DNA of 64,000 bases from Prostheceraeus crozeri (GCA_907163375.1 CAJQUW010011613.1:1-64000); one strand, 5' to 3'; positions 48,282-58,396 are shown, counted from the first letter of the stretch. The notes: a model not told the origin generated them from the letters alone. Made by a program: numbers and translations.

Positions 48282-50735
48282 TTAGTTAAATATCTTTAAG
48301 AAATAAGAGCTACCATTATAACCTAATGTTCGGTTAAGCAATGGATTGCTACTAAAAATTTTTATAGATTCAACAATGCTAATCTCAAAGTCCGAGTTTC
48401 CACGGTAAATGATTTTAAAGCAATCATTATAGTTACGAAAACAATGGTTACATTGTTCTATGTGTTGTGCAATGGCACTATTGCCACTTAAGTGTTCAAG
48501 TTTACGTTGATGCAGACGTCTTTTGGTTTTGCCAATATATTGGCAATCAGGATCAACCTGACATTGAAAGCAATAGACAAGACGCGATTGCATGTCTGGA
48601 CCTAACTTACTTTTAAGGGAGAAATATCTTCCAGTTTTGAACGAGGTCATAACAACCTTGCATTCCAAGTTAAGTTTACGAAATATTTTTACTAACTTAT
48701 TACTAAATTTCTGTGATGCATAACCCACGAAGGGGATTTTGATTATTTTATTGAAGTCATTATCAATTGTAACGCGTGAAGAATTGTTTAATTTACGACC
48801 TATAAATTTGTTAATTGTTGATTGAATTAATTGCAATGGATAGCCATTTCTACTTAAGATATTGGTAATTTTATTACATTCATTATGGAATAGATTCCAA
48901 TTGGTGGATACATTGTAAGCACGATGAAGCATGCCTAATACTAGTGTGTTTTTCCAATTGCGAGGACATAAAGCATTGAAATTCAGTAAAAGACCTGTAA
49001 AGGTAGGTTTACGATAAATCTCAGTAAGTATATTGTCCTCATCAATTTTCAGAAGGACATCTAGAAACGGTAATTCTTTATTGCCCACTTCTGATGTAAA
49101 GTGCAAGTTACTGTGTTGAATGTTTAGAAAATTATGGAATACATCTATGTGTTGTTCATTGTTAAATACAGCTATGATATCATCCACATAACGACGATAC
49201 ACAACAGGAGAGAAAGGTAAGTCCTGCCATTTATGTTCTAGATTAGCTAAGAAGACGTTAGCAAGGGTTGGACCCAACGGGCTACCCATACTTACACCAT
49301 CCACCTGTTGGTATACAGTATCATTCATAAGAAAGCAACCAGACGTGGCAAATTTTAATAAGTCTTTAAATACTTTTTCTTCGTACTTCGGTTTATTGGC
49401 ATTACTAGGTGAGTACACTAATTTAGTTGCAATGTTGATTGCTTCAGTGACGGGCACGTTGGTAAATAAGTTTTCGACGTCAAAGCTCACAAGGGTGCTA
49501 TGACGGTTTATTTTATGTTTAACATCATCTAATACACTAATGAAATCATTAGTTGATTTCAACATAAGGTCATCATTGATATGTGGTTTAATTAAATTGT
49601 CTAAGTATTTAGCTAATTTATAATTAGCAGCACCAATAGTACTAACTATCGGTCGAACAGGGTAATTGTTCTTATGTACTTTTACGGTACCATAAATACG
49701 TGCAATGTTACTACCAGAAGGCAGTATGTCCTTATAAACGCTGTCATCAACTTTATTTTTTACATATTTATTGAGATAGCGAGATAATTTATTTTCCTCG
49801 ATACAAACAGGATGTTTTTTAATATCATTAGGTACAGGAATTATTTTAAATTTAGAAGAATCACTCAATATCGCATTAAGTTTATGATTATAGTCATCAG
49901 TATCTACAAGCACGATACCTTGACCTTTATCAAAAGAACAAATCTTTAAGTTACGAATCTTAGATAGTCTATTTAAAGTCATGTGTAACATACGGTTACG
50001 TTTACTTTTCAAAGTGTCACTGCAGTTATCTTCGAATTCCTTCAGTGAGTGTATTATATCTAATTTTATTTCTTTGGTCCAGTTAGGATCATTGCGTGGT
50101 ACGCCACAAACTGATTTTTCTAGTTCATATTTCATTTTATCTAAATCAAGGTGTCTAGGAGCAATAGGATTTTTTAAGCCATACCGTAATGCTTCACGTT
50201 CAAACAGAGAGAGTGAATGACTACTAAGGTTAATGATGCAATCCGGGGTTGCAGTCCTTTGTTCAAGCCATAGTTTACTTAATTTACTACGATGAGATTC
50301 TTTTACTTGTAGGAGAGAGTTATTGACATGTTTGTAAATAGCCAATTTTAACGTGAGAATACGAAACCACGATAATTGACTCGAAATGTGACTGGTAAGC
50401 TTTTGGAGTTTAAATTTATTGTGTTTCAATTTTTTATTTAAGAATTTTATATGCGATGTGATGGCTAATTTGTTGAATTCATCAACATCATCACTAATTG
50501 GTTTAAGTTTAGGTTTAGTGAGAAGAAATTTAGGACACAAGTGAAGAATATCACAATCATTGAAATAGGTGATATCCAATTGTAATTTTTTGACTTTGAG
50601 AATGCATTTTTCCAGTTTTCGGAGATCATTCACAGATACATTAAAGTGATTACTTATTCTAAAGTATAGATCAGCAAGATTACTACTTTTTACAAACCAC
50701 AGTATACAACAAATGACTAGTGAGTATAGACTCAT
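48282..50735 (-). CDS. Penelope-like reverse transcriptase with GIY-YIG endonuclease, 817 aa (left arm)
   Basis: Copies element RNA into DNA at a nick made by its own endonuclease. Visible motifs: RT finger region LKICSFDKGQGIVLVDTDDY (about 264-282) and ARIYGTVKVHKNNYPVRPI (345-363); motif A SFDVENLFTNVPVTEAI with catalytic D419; motif B VSMGSPLGPTLANVF (481-495); motif C YVDD at 516-519; LPFLDV (555-560). The C-terminal GIY-YIG nuclease has LVYCFQC (719-725), QYIGKTKRRLHQR (732-744) and a likely catalytic E in EISIVES (784-790). This order and about 800 aa are normal for endonuclease-bearing Penelope elements. The first 250 residues are lysine-rich and less distinctive. Start ATG 50735 lies 45 bp from the palindrome's loop. 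The frame is whole. Confidence 0.9.
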   Translation of the reverse strand: MSLYSLVICCILWFVKSSNLADLYFRISNHFNVSVNDLRKLEKCILKVKKLQLDITYFNDCDILHLCPKFLLTKPKLKPISDDVDEFNKLAITSHIKFLNKKLKHNKFKLQKLTSHISSQLSWFRILTLKLAIYKHVNNSLLQVKESHRSKLSKLWLEQRTATPDCIINLSSHSLSLFEREALRYGLKNPIAPRHLDLDKMKYELEKSVCGVPRNDPNWTKEIKLDIIHSLKEFEDNCSDTLKSKRNRMLHMTLNRLSKIRNLKICSFDKGQGIVLVDTDDYNHKLNAILSDSSKFKIIPVPNDIKKHPVCIEENKLSRYLNKYVKNKVDDSVYKDILPSGSNIARIYGTVKVHKNNYPVRPIVSTIGAANYKLAKYLDNLIKPHINDDLMLKSTNDFISVLDDVKHKINRHSTLVSFDVENLFTNVPVTEAINIATKLVYSPSNANKPKYEEKVFKDLLKFATSGCFLMNDTVYQQVDGVSMGSPLGPTLANVFLANLEHKWQDLPFSPVVYRRYVDDIIAVFNNEQHIDVFHNFLNIQHSNLHFTSEVGNKELPFLDVLLKIDEDNILTEIYRKPTFTGLLLNFNALCPRNWKNTLVLGMLHRAYNVSTNWNLFHNECNKITNILSRNGYPLQLIQSTINKFIGRKLNNSSRVTIDNDFNKIIKIPFVGYASQKFSNKLVKIFRKLNLECKVVMTSFKTGRYFSLKSKLGPDMQSRLVYCFQCQVDPDCQYIGKTKRRLHQRKLEHLSGNSAIAQHIEQCNHCFRNYNDCFKIIYRGNSDFEISIVESIKIFSSNPLLNRTLGYNGSSYFLKIFN

Positions 50736-50780
50736 AGTTAGGTAAGTACATTAACAAGATAGAAAACACTTGATTTTGCT

Positions 50781-50787
50781 GCAATTT
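50781..50787. other. 7-nt loop at the centre of the Penelope palindrome
   Basis: gcaattt separates ttgattttgct and agcaaaatcaa. It is the only unpaired sequence between two arms of about 2.58 kb. Confidence 0.9.
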
Positions 50788-50832
50788 AGCAAAATCAAGT
50801 GTTTTCTATCTTGTTAATGTACTTACCTAACT

Positions 50833-53283
50833 ATGAGTCTATACTCACTAGTCATTTGTTGTATACTGTGGTTTGTAAAAAGTAGTAATCTTGCTGATCT
50901 ATACTTTAGAATAAGTAATCACTTTAATGTATCTGTGAATGATCTCCGAAAACTGGAAAAATGCATTCTTAAAGTCAAAAAATTACAATTGGATATCACC
51001 TATTTCAATGATTGTGATATTCTTCACTTGTGTCCTAAATTTCTTCTCACTAAACCTAAACTTAAACCAATTAGTGATGATGTTGATGAATTCAACAAAT
51101 TAGCCATCACATCGCATATAAAATTCTTAAATAAAAAATTGAAACACAATAAATTTAAACTCCAAAAGCTTACCAGTCACATTTCGAGTCAATTATCGTG
51201 GTTTCGTATTCTCACGTTAAAATTGGCTATTTACAAACATGTCAATAACTCTCTCCTACAAGTAAAAGAATCTCATCGTAGTAAATTAAGTAAACTATGG
51301 CTTGAACAAAGGACTGCAACCCCGGATTGCATCATTAACCTTAGTAGTCATTCACTCTCTCTGTTTGAACGTGAAGCATTACGGTATGGCTTAAAAAATC
51401 CTATTGCTCCTAGACACCTTGATTTAGATAAAATGAAATATGAACTAGAAAAATCAGTTTGTGGCGTACCACGCAATGATCCTAACTGGACCAAAGAAAT
51501 AAAATTAGATATAATACACTCACTGAAGGAATTCGAAGATAACTGCAGTGACACTTTGAAAAGTAAACGTAACCGTATGTTACACATGACTTTAAATAGA
51601 CTATCTAAGATTCGTAACTTAAAGATTTGTTCTTTTGATAAAGGTCAAGGTATCGTGCTTGTAGATACTGATGACTATAATCATAAACTTAATGCGATAT
51701 TGAGTGATTCTTCTAAATTTAAAATAATTCCTGTACCTAATGATATTAAAAAACATCCTGTTTGTATCGAGGAAAATAAATTATCTCGCTATCTCAATAA
51801 ATATGTAAAAAATAAAGTTGATGACAGCGTTTATAAGGACATACTGCCTTCTGGTAGTAACATTGCACGTATTTATGGTACCGTAAAAGTACATAAGAAC
51901 AATTACCCTGTTCGACCGATAGTTAGTACTATTGGTGCTGCTAATTATAAATTAGCTAAATACTTAGACAATTTAATTAAACCACATATCAATGATGACC
52001 TTATGTTGAAATCAACTAATGATTTCATTAGTGTATTAGATGATGTTAAACATAAAATAAACCGTCATAGCACCCTTGTGAGCTTTGACGTCGAAAACTT
52101 ATTTACCAACGTGCCCGTCACTGAAGCAATCAACATTGCAACTAAATTAGTGTACTCACCTAGTAATGCCAATAAACCGAAGTACGAAGAAAAAGTATTT
52201 AAAGACTTATTAAAATTTGCCACGTCTGGTTGCTTTCTTATGAATGATACTGTATACCAACAGGTGGATGGTGTAAGTATGGGTAGCCCGTTGGGTCCAA
52301 CCCTTGCTAACGTCTTCTTAGCTAATCTAGAACATAAATGGCAGGACTTACCTTTCTCTCCTGTTGTGTATCGTCGTTATGTGGATGATATCATAGCTGT
52401 ATTTAACAATGAACAACACATAGATGTATTCCATAATTTTCTAAACATTCAACACAGTAACTTGCACTTTACATCAGAAGTGGGCAATAAAGAATTACCG
52501 TTTCTAGATGTCCTTCTGAAAATTGATGAGGACAATATACTTACTGAGATTTATCGTAAACCTACCTTTACAGGTCTTTTACTGAATTTCAATGCTTTAT
52601 GTCCTCGCAATTGGAAAAACACACTAGTATTAGGCATGCTTCATCGTGCTTACAATGTATCCACCAATTGGAATCTATTCCATAATGAATGTAATAAAAT
52701 TACCAATATCTTAAGTAGAAATGGCTATCCATTGCAATTAATTCAATCAACAATTAACAAATTTATAGGTCGTAAAAACAATTCTTCACGCGTTACAATT
52801 GATAATGACTTCAATAAAATAATCAAAATCCCCTTCGTGGGTTATGCATCACAGAAATTTAGTAATAAGTTAGTAAAAATATTTCGTAAACTTAACTTGG
52901 AATGCAAGGTTGTTATGACCTCGTTCAAAACTGGAAGATATTTCTCCCTTAAAAGTAAGTTAGGTCCAGACATGCAATCGCGTCTTGTCTATTGCTTTCA
53001 ATGTCAGGTTGATCCTGATTGCCAATATATTGGCAAAACCAAAAGACGTCTGCATCAACGTAAACTTGAACACTTAAGTGGCAATAGTGCCATTGCACAA
53101 CACATAGAACAATGTAACCATTGTTTTCGTAACTATAATGATTGCTTTAAAATCATTTACCGTGGAAACTCGGACTTTGAGATTAGCATTGTTGAATCTA
53201 TAAAAATTTTTAGTAGCAATCCATTGCTTAACCGAACATTAGGTTATAATGGTAGCTCTTATTTCTTAAAGATATTTAACTAA
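50833..53283 (+). CDS. Penelope-like reverse transcriptase with GIY-YIG endonuclease, 816 aa (right arm)
   Basis: The translation is identical to the left-arm protein except that one leucine (position 649, in GRKLNNSS) is absent, the result of a 3-bp in-frame difference near 52773 against 48787. All RT motifs (D419, YVDD 516-519) and the GIY-YIG motifs are kept, so both copies look able to encode protein. Start ATG 50833 is 45 bp from the central loop, the mirror of the other copy. The two genes therefore diverge from a shared 97-bp hairpin spacer with no room for a separate promoter for each; the region just inside each ATG may supply one. Alternative reading: one active copy and a foldback duplicate. 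Confidence 0.9.
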   Translation: MSLYSLVICCILWFVKSSNLADLYFRISNHFNVSVNDLRKLEKCILKVKKLQLDITYFNDCDILHLCPKFLLTKPKLKPISDDVDEFNKLAITSHIKFLNKKLKHNKFKLQKLTSHISSQLSWFRILTLKLAIYKHVNNSLLQVKESHRSKLSKLWLEQRTATPDCIINLSSHSLSLFEREALRYGLKNPIAPRHLDLDKMKYELEKSVCGVPRNDPNWTKEIKLDIIHSLKEFEDNCSDTLKSKRNRMLHMTLNRLSKIRNLKICSFDKGQGIVLVDTDDYNHKLNAILSDSSKFKIIPVPNDIKKHPVCIEENKLSRYLNKYVKNKVDDSVYKDILPSGSNIARIYGTVKVHKNNYPVRPIVSTIGAANYKLAKYLDNLIKPHINDDLMLKSTNDFISVLDDVKHKINRHSTLVSFDVENLFTNVPVTEAINIATKLVYSPSNANKPKYEEKVFKDLLKFATSGCFLMNDTVYQQVDGVSMGSPLGPTLANVFLANLEHKWQDLPFSPVVYRRYVDDIIAVFNNEQHIDVFHNFLNIQHSNLHFTSEVGNKELPFLDVLLKIDEDNILTEIYRKPTFTGLLLNFNALCPRNWKNTLVLGMLHRAYNVSTNWNLFHNECNKITNILSRNGYPLQLIQSTINKFIGRKNNSSRVTIDNDFNKIIKIPFVGYASQKFSNKLVKIFRKLNLECKVVMTSFKTGRYFSLKSKLGPDMQSRLVYCFQCQVDPDCQYIGKTKRRLHQRKLEHLSGNSAIAQHIEQCNHCFRNYNDCFKIIYRGNSDFEISIVESIKIFSSNPLLNRTLGYNGSSYFLKIFN

Positions 53284-53399
53284 CAATACCTATTGTTTAA
53301 TTGTTTATGCGTAGTATTTAAATAACCTTTTCTTCGTTGCAGATTGTAACCACGTGATTTATAGAATACATTGACTGAGTATATCTCCACCGTCTAAAC

Positions 53400-53412
53400 A
53401 ATATTTGTCACA
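53400..53412. repeat. Right 13-bp target duplication of the Penelope insertion
   Basis: aatatttgtcaca, matching 48183-48195. On the minus strand it encodes C-D-K-Y in the CACTA-like frame on both sides. Confidence 0.75.
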
Positions 53413-54899
53413 TATTTGTTTGAAGTAATCTGTGGTTCCTTGGGTATGCAATTTTAGCGCTTTCATCTGGGCTTCGAAAGAAAACATGGAGCAAAATGGT
53501 AACGCTCCAAAACGTTCAACTTGATCACCGAGATGTAACAGCTGGTGCATGTTACAGTACACATGGAGGTATCATACAGAGTATTCAAAGCAGAGTGAAA
53601 GTAAACGAAAAGTTCTTTGATGCTATGTTATAACGATCTCGCAGATCTCATATAACACATTCTACAACCATACAAAAATGTCAAAAAATGAAATACATAT
53701 TTCTAGTCATTTATATGTTTATAAAACAAGGACAATACTATCGTTGGTACACTATAGAAAAATAAGAAGTACATGTAATCACGAGCTTTCCAAAATGAAC
53801 GATCATTTAACGAAACTGGTCTTGCCATAAAAACGGGAATCTTTACTGTTTCTCATACCTTGTCATAGTTGACAGTATGTCTTCCAATGAAATAAATTTC
53901 TCTATAAGATGATGAGTCTAAAAGCTTTTTCAGTAACAATTTAAAAGTTTTCAAATACGAGGTGCAGTGGATCAAGTAAAACATGTGACGGTATACTAAG
54001 ATAATTTGACAAACAAGACTTTCCTTTAATACCAAATAAGGTTTCACTGTTCACATGAGCCAGTTCACTGTATTCCCTATATTCATCATCACTAATAGGT
54101 TCGTAAACGTCTCCGTACCTTCGAGTGTGACCCCTGCAAGCTCTTACCACTCTGCCCGATGCACCAAGCATCCAAATTTACCATTGAATTGTTGATGATT
54201 CAAGATACTCGCGGCGGCCGGTAGATCAAACACAGCAGTATGCAACTTCGGTAGAACTCTGATATATGAGCATCCCAGATTCAAGTCCATTGGGCTACCA
54301 ATACCAGACGTTTTCAAATAATCTGTTAAAAAGTGACACCAATCAGGTTTAACCCTACTTTCCCAAAGTCCAAGGATGATAAAATTTTCTCGTTTGGTTC
54401 GTAGATGTAACGGCAAATCCAAAAGCATACAATGGACAGGCCAGACTGTTGATTTCTTATACCTATACAATTGTCCACCATCAGTAGAGAGATGTAGATG
54501 CAGGACAAAAATATCTGTATCACCAATACCGCATCCTCCAAGAACATCACTGTTGTCATGTTCCAAATCACGTCGATAGTTTCTGATTGTATCCAAATAG
54601 CGACACAGTAATAATTCTAATTGCCAAGTTATATCAAAAGTTGCACATTTTTCATCAAATGTGAAATTGTATGAGGGAGTTTGGTCTAAACACAAATGCT
54701 TTCTGATATGCTTTTTAACTACTCTCTATGGCAATGTCTTTTTGATGTTACCCGAAACCTGGAAGATAAAAAAATTGTGTAGAAACATGGAAGGGGTATC
54801 AAACGTATACACATATAATAAATCGCTAATTCTACGAAAGATAGATCATCGGCTGTCAAATGCCAGTAACAGAAATATCAGGTAACTTTAGAATACTCG

Positions 54900-56780
54900 A
54901 GCCCATATCCGTCATTCTTTAGGAGGATTTCTGGATAAAACTCTGCACAGTCTTTCCTCTTGGGTTAAAAGATAGGCTTCGAGGTTTTGTATGTACTTCC
55001 AAAGGTACCTTACATAAACAGTATTATTTCTCTTTTTCCTGTTTTAAGAAAACCAAGAAGTCACTTGATTTAATCTTCAGCAATTCCAAGAACTTTATTT
55101 GCAATTATAATAATGTATTGCATGCAAACACAATTCAAAAAATATTAAGAATGCAACGTAAGTACTTCACAATAGATTCAGTATTATACCCGCGACTGTC
55201 AATCAATATCATTTGCCACAAAATATCCAGGATTACAAAACATTCGGAAGCTCTGACATATCAGTCGTTATGAAAATTAAACGATTTACTTTTATAACCA
55301 GCTAAATCACAAATGAGGTCCATTTGGTCAGCCGTCTAATGTATATAGCTTGAGCCCGATTTCTTAATCAGGGGATGGGACCATTTGGATTCATGCAGCC
55401 CCATCTAAAAAAAAGCAAGTATCCACCTACTACTCGTCTCAAACATGCTGTATAAACCGAGTGCAGTGGCGCTGCTTTCTGAATTATTTTGAGTCATGAC
55501 CGCAGAATGTGCGCATTAAAATTCGTTTCAGTGGTTGAGAAAATAAGGTTTCATTTCAAGACCTCATGTGCTGGTTCATTTTATAGTATATTATAATATC
55601 ATGTTTTTCAATTTCATTAACTCATGATTTTAGCATGACACTTAAAAAATTGCAGAAATCTTACTAATTTCCAATTTATAATGTTACCCTCTATCAATAG
55701 GCCTACTTAGTTTCCTTGCCTGATACTACCTGAAACCTTGATGCTGTAAACCTAGTACGCACTATATCTACCGGATGAACAAGGAGTAAAACGTAAGCTG
55801 TTTTTGAATTCCTACCGTCTAAAACAGCCGTGTCACATTCTCCAATATCTATTCCCGAATGAAACCCGGGTCAGAGTGAGAAAAAGAAATGGAACCCTCA
55901 ATTGAAGCACAGTATAAAAATGATCACGCTGATAATGATGCGACGCTTGAACTTTCCTACTGAATTTCAGAAAAATATTCATTGTTTTTAAATCAAAAAC
56001 TTTAGCACCGGTAGGTCTAGAAAAAATGTTAAATTTTTTTTCAATCTCAAGCACATTATTTCAAAAAGGAGACCATGAAGGTGTACGTTTACAGCTAAAA
56101 TACAATTTAACTCACACTTCATGGAATAATAACTTGGTTTGTAGCATGAGTGATCGTCTTACCTTCTTTTACGTGGCCTCCGCTCTATTCCTTACCAGCA
56201 CGTAAACTTGAGATAATCGGCAGAAATTGAGTCACACAGGTATTCGATTCACACTTCTATCATATTTCGTTTAATTCGAAGAAGCTTCACGAAATCATAG
56301 TTTACCAATGTAAAGAATCAGCATGAAAAGTCGTTGGCACATCCAGTGAATTCATAGCCCTTCTGTTCGACTGAGGAGCGCATATCGAAACGAGCGCAGC
56401 AGTATGGCCAGACAGTAAGGTCACGCATTGTTAAAAGAAACGCAAAGTAAGTCAGTGCGCGCCAAAGACGGCGAGGGCACGTGCACTCTATGCGTGAGTC
56501 ACTCTATAAAGAGTAGTAATAAAAAGGGCTCATACTGTCCCAGGATTAGTACATTTTGAATTGAAACCTAATGTACCGATTTGTTTTTAAACTTGATCTT
56601 GTGGTTGTAGTCGTCTGTTATTTGAAGTGTTGATTGCGAACACAAGTGTACTGTTTTGTGTTATTTGTGAAGAGAATAGTGTAATGTGTTGATGATGTGA
56701 GTTCGGTTAGGTACATTTAAATGTTCTAGACTTGTTAATTTGAACATGAATGGCAAAGTGTGAGGATTGAAACGTTGAGG
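54900..56780. other. Non-coding stretch between the CACTA-like gene and the satellite
   Basis: No convincing frame. An isolated ctctataaagagt TATA-like word lies at 56500-56512, but no gene follows it. Confidence 0.4.
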
Positions 56781-56788
56781 ATTGCTGT

Positions 56789-57136
56789 AATTGTGTTGAG
56801 GATGAGTAGGTAATATTCTAATTGTGTTGAGGATGAGTACGTAATGTTCTAATTGTATTGAGGATGAATACATAATGTTCTAATTGTGTTGAGGATGACT
56901 ACGTAATGTTCTAATTGTATTGAGGATGAATACATAACATAATGTTCTAATTGTGTTGAGGATGAGTACGTAATGTTCTAATTGTATTGAGGATGAATAC
57001 ATAATGTTCTAATTGTGTTGAGGATGAGTACGTAATGTTCTAATTGTATTGAGGATGAATACATAATGTTCTAATTGTGTTGAGGATGAGTACGTAGTGT
57101 TCTAATTGTGTTGAGGATGAGTACGCAGATGTTCTA
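56789..57136. repeat. 31-bp minisatellite, about 11 units, alternating subtypes
   Basis: Unit core attgtgttgaggatgagtac then gtaatgttcta. Units alternate between a G-type (gtgttgaggatgagtacgt) and an A-type (gtattgaggatgaatacat), giving a 62-bp higher-order period through most of the array. One A-type unit carries a 5-bp cataa insertion. Confidence 0.9.
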
Positions 57137-57176
57137 ATGCTGAACTTGTTATTTTTTTGAACGATTATGTTGAAGG

Positions 57177-57231
<55 letters not shown>
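57177..57231. repeat. (CTAT)n microsatellite
   Basis: About 13 uninterrupted ctat units running into atatat. A 9-bp tgtgaccat repeat of four units follows at about 57308-57345. Confidence 0.95.
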
Positions 57232-57232
<1 letters not shown>

Positions 57233-57455
57233 ATATCTATACATATATATTATATGCATGGAGAATTGTTTATTATTATCATTATGGTTTGTCTTCGATT
57301 GAGACAATTGTGACCATTGTGACCATTGTGCCCATTGTGACCATTGAATCCTTCATTTCTATTTTGTGTTCTTTTGTCAAATATTGATAATATGATTCCC
57401 CAATTCCATAATAGTTTACAAAGTGAAAAAGACAACATTTACTATGTATGTTTAA

Positions 57456-57833
57456 TTATATATGCGAAAATACGTTAGGGTACATGATGGCCATCTCAGA
57501 GAGAAAGCCCTCTCCCCACTGATGGAAAGCAGTGTCATTTGAGTAGTCATGCTCCTTCATGTGGACGGGGCAAACGACTGGCTGACTGCTCCGAAGTTGC
57601 AGGGCCGTCACTACAAGTACTCTCCACAAGTATACTTCACAACCACATGATAGTCTCATAACCGTATCCAGTTTTCCACCAATGAGGAATATCCCAGAGG
57701 AGGTACCAGAGAAGAATATCTCACCACTCCTGGACTTATCTTTTATTTCTCCAATCACCGTATCGAGTTTACCGCCTTCAATGGGTTCCGTTGTGTTCCC
57801 CGATAAGATAATGTTGTTTGAGCTTCCTGCCAT
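57456..57833 (-). CDS. Unknown 125-aa protein, leftmost gene of the TATA cluster
   Basis: The start chosen is ATG 57833-57831, in a strong context (accATGg) about 25 bases after the expected transcription start set by the TATA box at 57888-57881. The N-terminus is MAGSSNNIILSGNTTEPIEG. A short internal repeat, GGKLDTV, occurs twice (about residues 20-26 and 52-58). The middle has a CGCEVYLWRVL segment and a CPVH motif that could bind metal. No membrane helix is clear and I recognise no family. It is transcribed away from the plus-strand gene at 58019, with the two TATA boxes about 65 bp apart. It may be an accessory gene of the virus-like element to the right. Confidence 0.55.
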   Translation of the reverse strand: MAGSSNNIILSGNTTEPIEGGKLDTVIGEIKDKSRSGEIFFSGTSSGIFLIGGKLDTVMRLSCGCEVYLWRVLVVTALQLRSSQPVVCPVHMKEHDYSNDTAFHQWGEGFLSEMAIMYPNVFSHI

Positions 57834-57880
57834 GGTAGTAGTGAGGATGAGAACAGATAACAATTGGAACTATCCCACGT

Positions 57881-57888
57881 CTTATATA
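57881..57888 (-). promoter_or_regulatory. TATA box (TATATAAG) of the 57833 minus gene
   Basis: On the minus strand TATATAAG starts at 57888; transcription would begin near 57857, about 25 bases before the ATG. Confidence 0.65.
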
Positions 57889-57950
57889 GCCAAAGGAGGG
57901 AGAATTAGAACAATTCTGATTGGCTGTTGGGAATTCCTTTGTTTAGAAAG

Positions 57951-57958
57951 TATATAAG
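57951..57958 (+). promoter_or_regulatory. TATA box (TATATAAG) of the 58019 gene
   Basis: TATATAAG is followed about 30 bases later by a likely start near 57981-57983, giving a 5' UTR of about 37 bases. Confidence 0.65.
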
Positions 57959-58018
57959 TCCTGAAATTGTACCAATTCCAATCCTGAAGTTGTTGTGAAA
58001 TTGAAAGAGATAGTCAAA

Positions 58019-58396
58019 ATGGTAGGCCCCAACACACCACCTCAATCGCCTGTTCCAACCGAGGGATCGACATCGAACATATTCGATTTGGTTGACTCAC
58101 ATGTCAGCGAAGATCAGACAACACCACCGATAGAAGCACGCATTAGTGTTAAGGTGTGGAACGCTCCAGAAAGAGTGCACACAAAGCGGCTGAAGTTGAG
58201 ACTTGAACCTGACGACGAGAAGCTAAAGAACTTGATAGAGTTCTCCTTTATTGAATCAGAAACTCCGAGGCGATGTCCGATGCGCCGCGAAAGACGAAGG
58301 TCAGTCTGCAAGTGGACCTGCGGAAGATACCACCGTTCCCGATCTTGGACAATTTGTAGACTCTCTAGCTTTCTGTATCGTAACGCTTTTTTGTAA
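58019..58396 (+). CDS. Unknown 125-aa protein, acidic/proline-rich start and arginine-rich end
   Basis: Start ATG 58019 in the context caaaATGG, 61 bases after the TATA box; earlier in-frame codons lack an ATG. Residues 1-40 are rich in P, T, S and acidic residues (MVGPNTPPQSPVPTEG). The middle carries VKVWNAPERVHTKRLKLRLE. The C-terminus is strongly basic with spaced cysteines (RRERRRSVCKWTCGRYHRSR), which would suit nucleic-acid binding. No family was recognised. An AATATCAATGTTATT-like AT-rich tail follows, with no clear poly(A) hexamer. It diverges from the 57833 gene. Confidence 0.5.
   Translation: MVGPNTPPQSPVPTEGSTSNIFDLVDSHVSEDQTTPPIEARISVKVWNAPERVHTKRLKLRLEPDDEKLKNLIEFSFIESETPRRCPMRRERRRSVCKWTCGRYHRSRSWTICRLSSFLYRNAFL

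Larger units (their letters stand above)
48196..53399. mobile_element. Inverted dimer of a Penelope-like element
   Basis: A 5.2-kb insertion into the CACTA-like gene made of two head-to-head copies of one Penelope-like element. The left arm (48197-50780) and right arm (50788-53368) are inverse copies differing in length by only 3 bp. The centre is the 7-nt loop gcaattt. Each arm holds one complete RT plus GIY-YIG frame transcribed outward from the centre. 31 bp of unmatched sequence (53369-53399) lies between the right arm and the right target duplication. Matching 13-bp duplications and resumed target coding on both sides show that the dimer entered as a unit or was formed at insertion. The identity of the arms points to a very recent event. 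Confidence 0.85.
46003..54728 (-). pseudogene. CACTA-like (Tnp2-type) transposase split by two insertions
   Basis: The minus-strand gene starts near an acceptor at 54728. The first block (54695-54144) has DVLGGCGIGDTDIFVLHLHL, STDGGQLYRYKKSTVWPVHC and LPLHLRTKRENFIILGLW, typical of Tnp2-like transposases. Then come GHTRRYGDVYEPISDDEYRE and GIKGKSCLSNYL, and FKLLLKKLLDSSSYREIYFI, with frame breaks near 54155 and 53950. A donor GTATGAG lies at about 53860. The next block (53562-53413) has MHQLLHLGDQVERFGALPFC and MFSFE. The frame then stops at the Penelope insertion and resumes at 48182 (SLLKHSSCYLDVAS), stops again at the hAT-like element, and resumes at 46196, ending TAA at 46003. Counting one copy of each target duplication, the frame stays open across both insertions. 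It is dead: two frame breaks plus two insertions. Confidence 0.75.

Noticed and set aside
49981-50220. 79-codon plus-strand frame inside the Penelope gene, repeated on the minus strand at 51348-51587
   Set aside because: It is the antisense shadow of the RT frame, duplicated because the arms are duplicated.
48196-53399. The palindrome as a pure sequencing or assembly foldback
   Set aside because: The flanks on the two sides differ, continue one target coding frame and carry a 13-bp duplication; the arms also differ by 3 bp. An artefact would repeat the flank.
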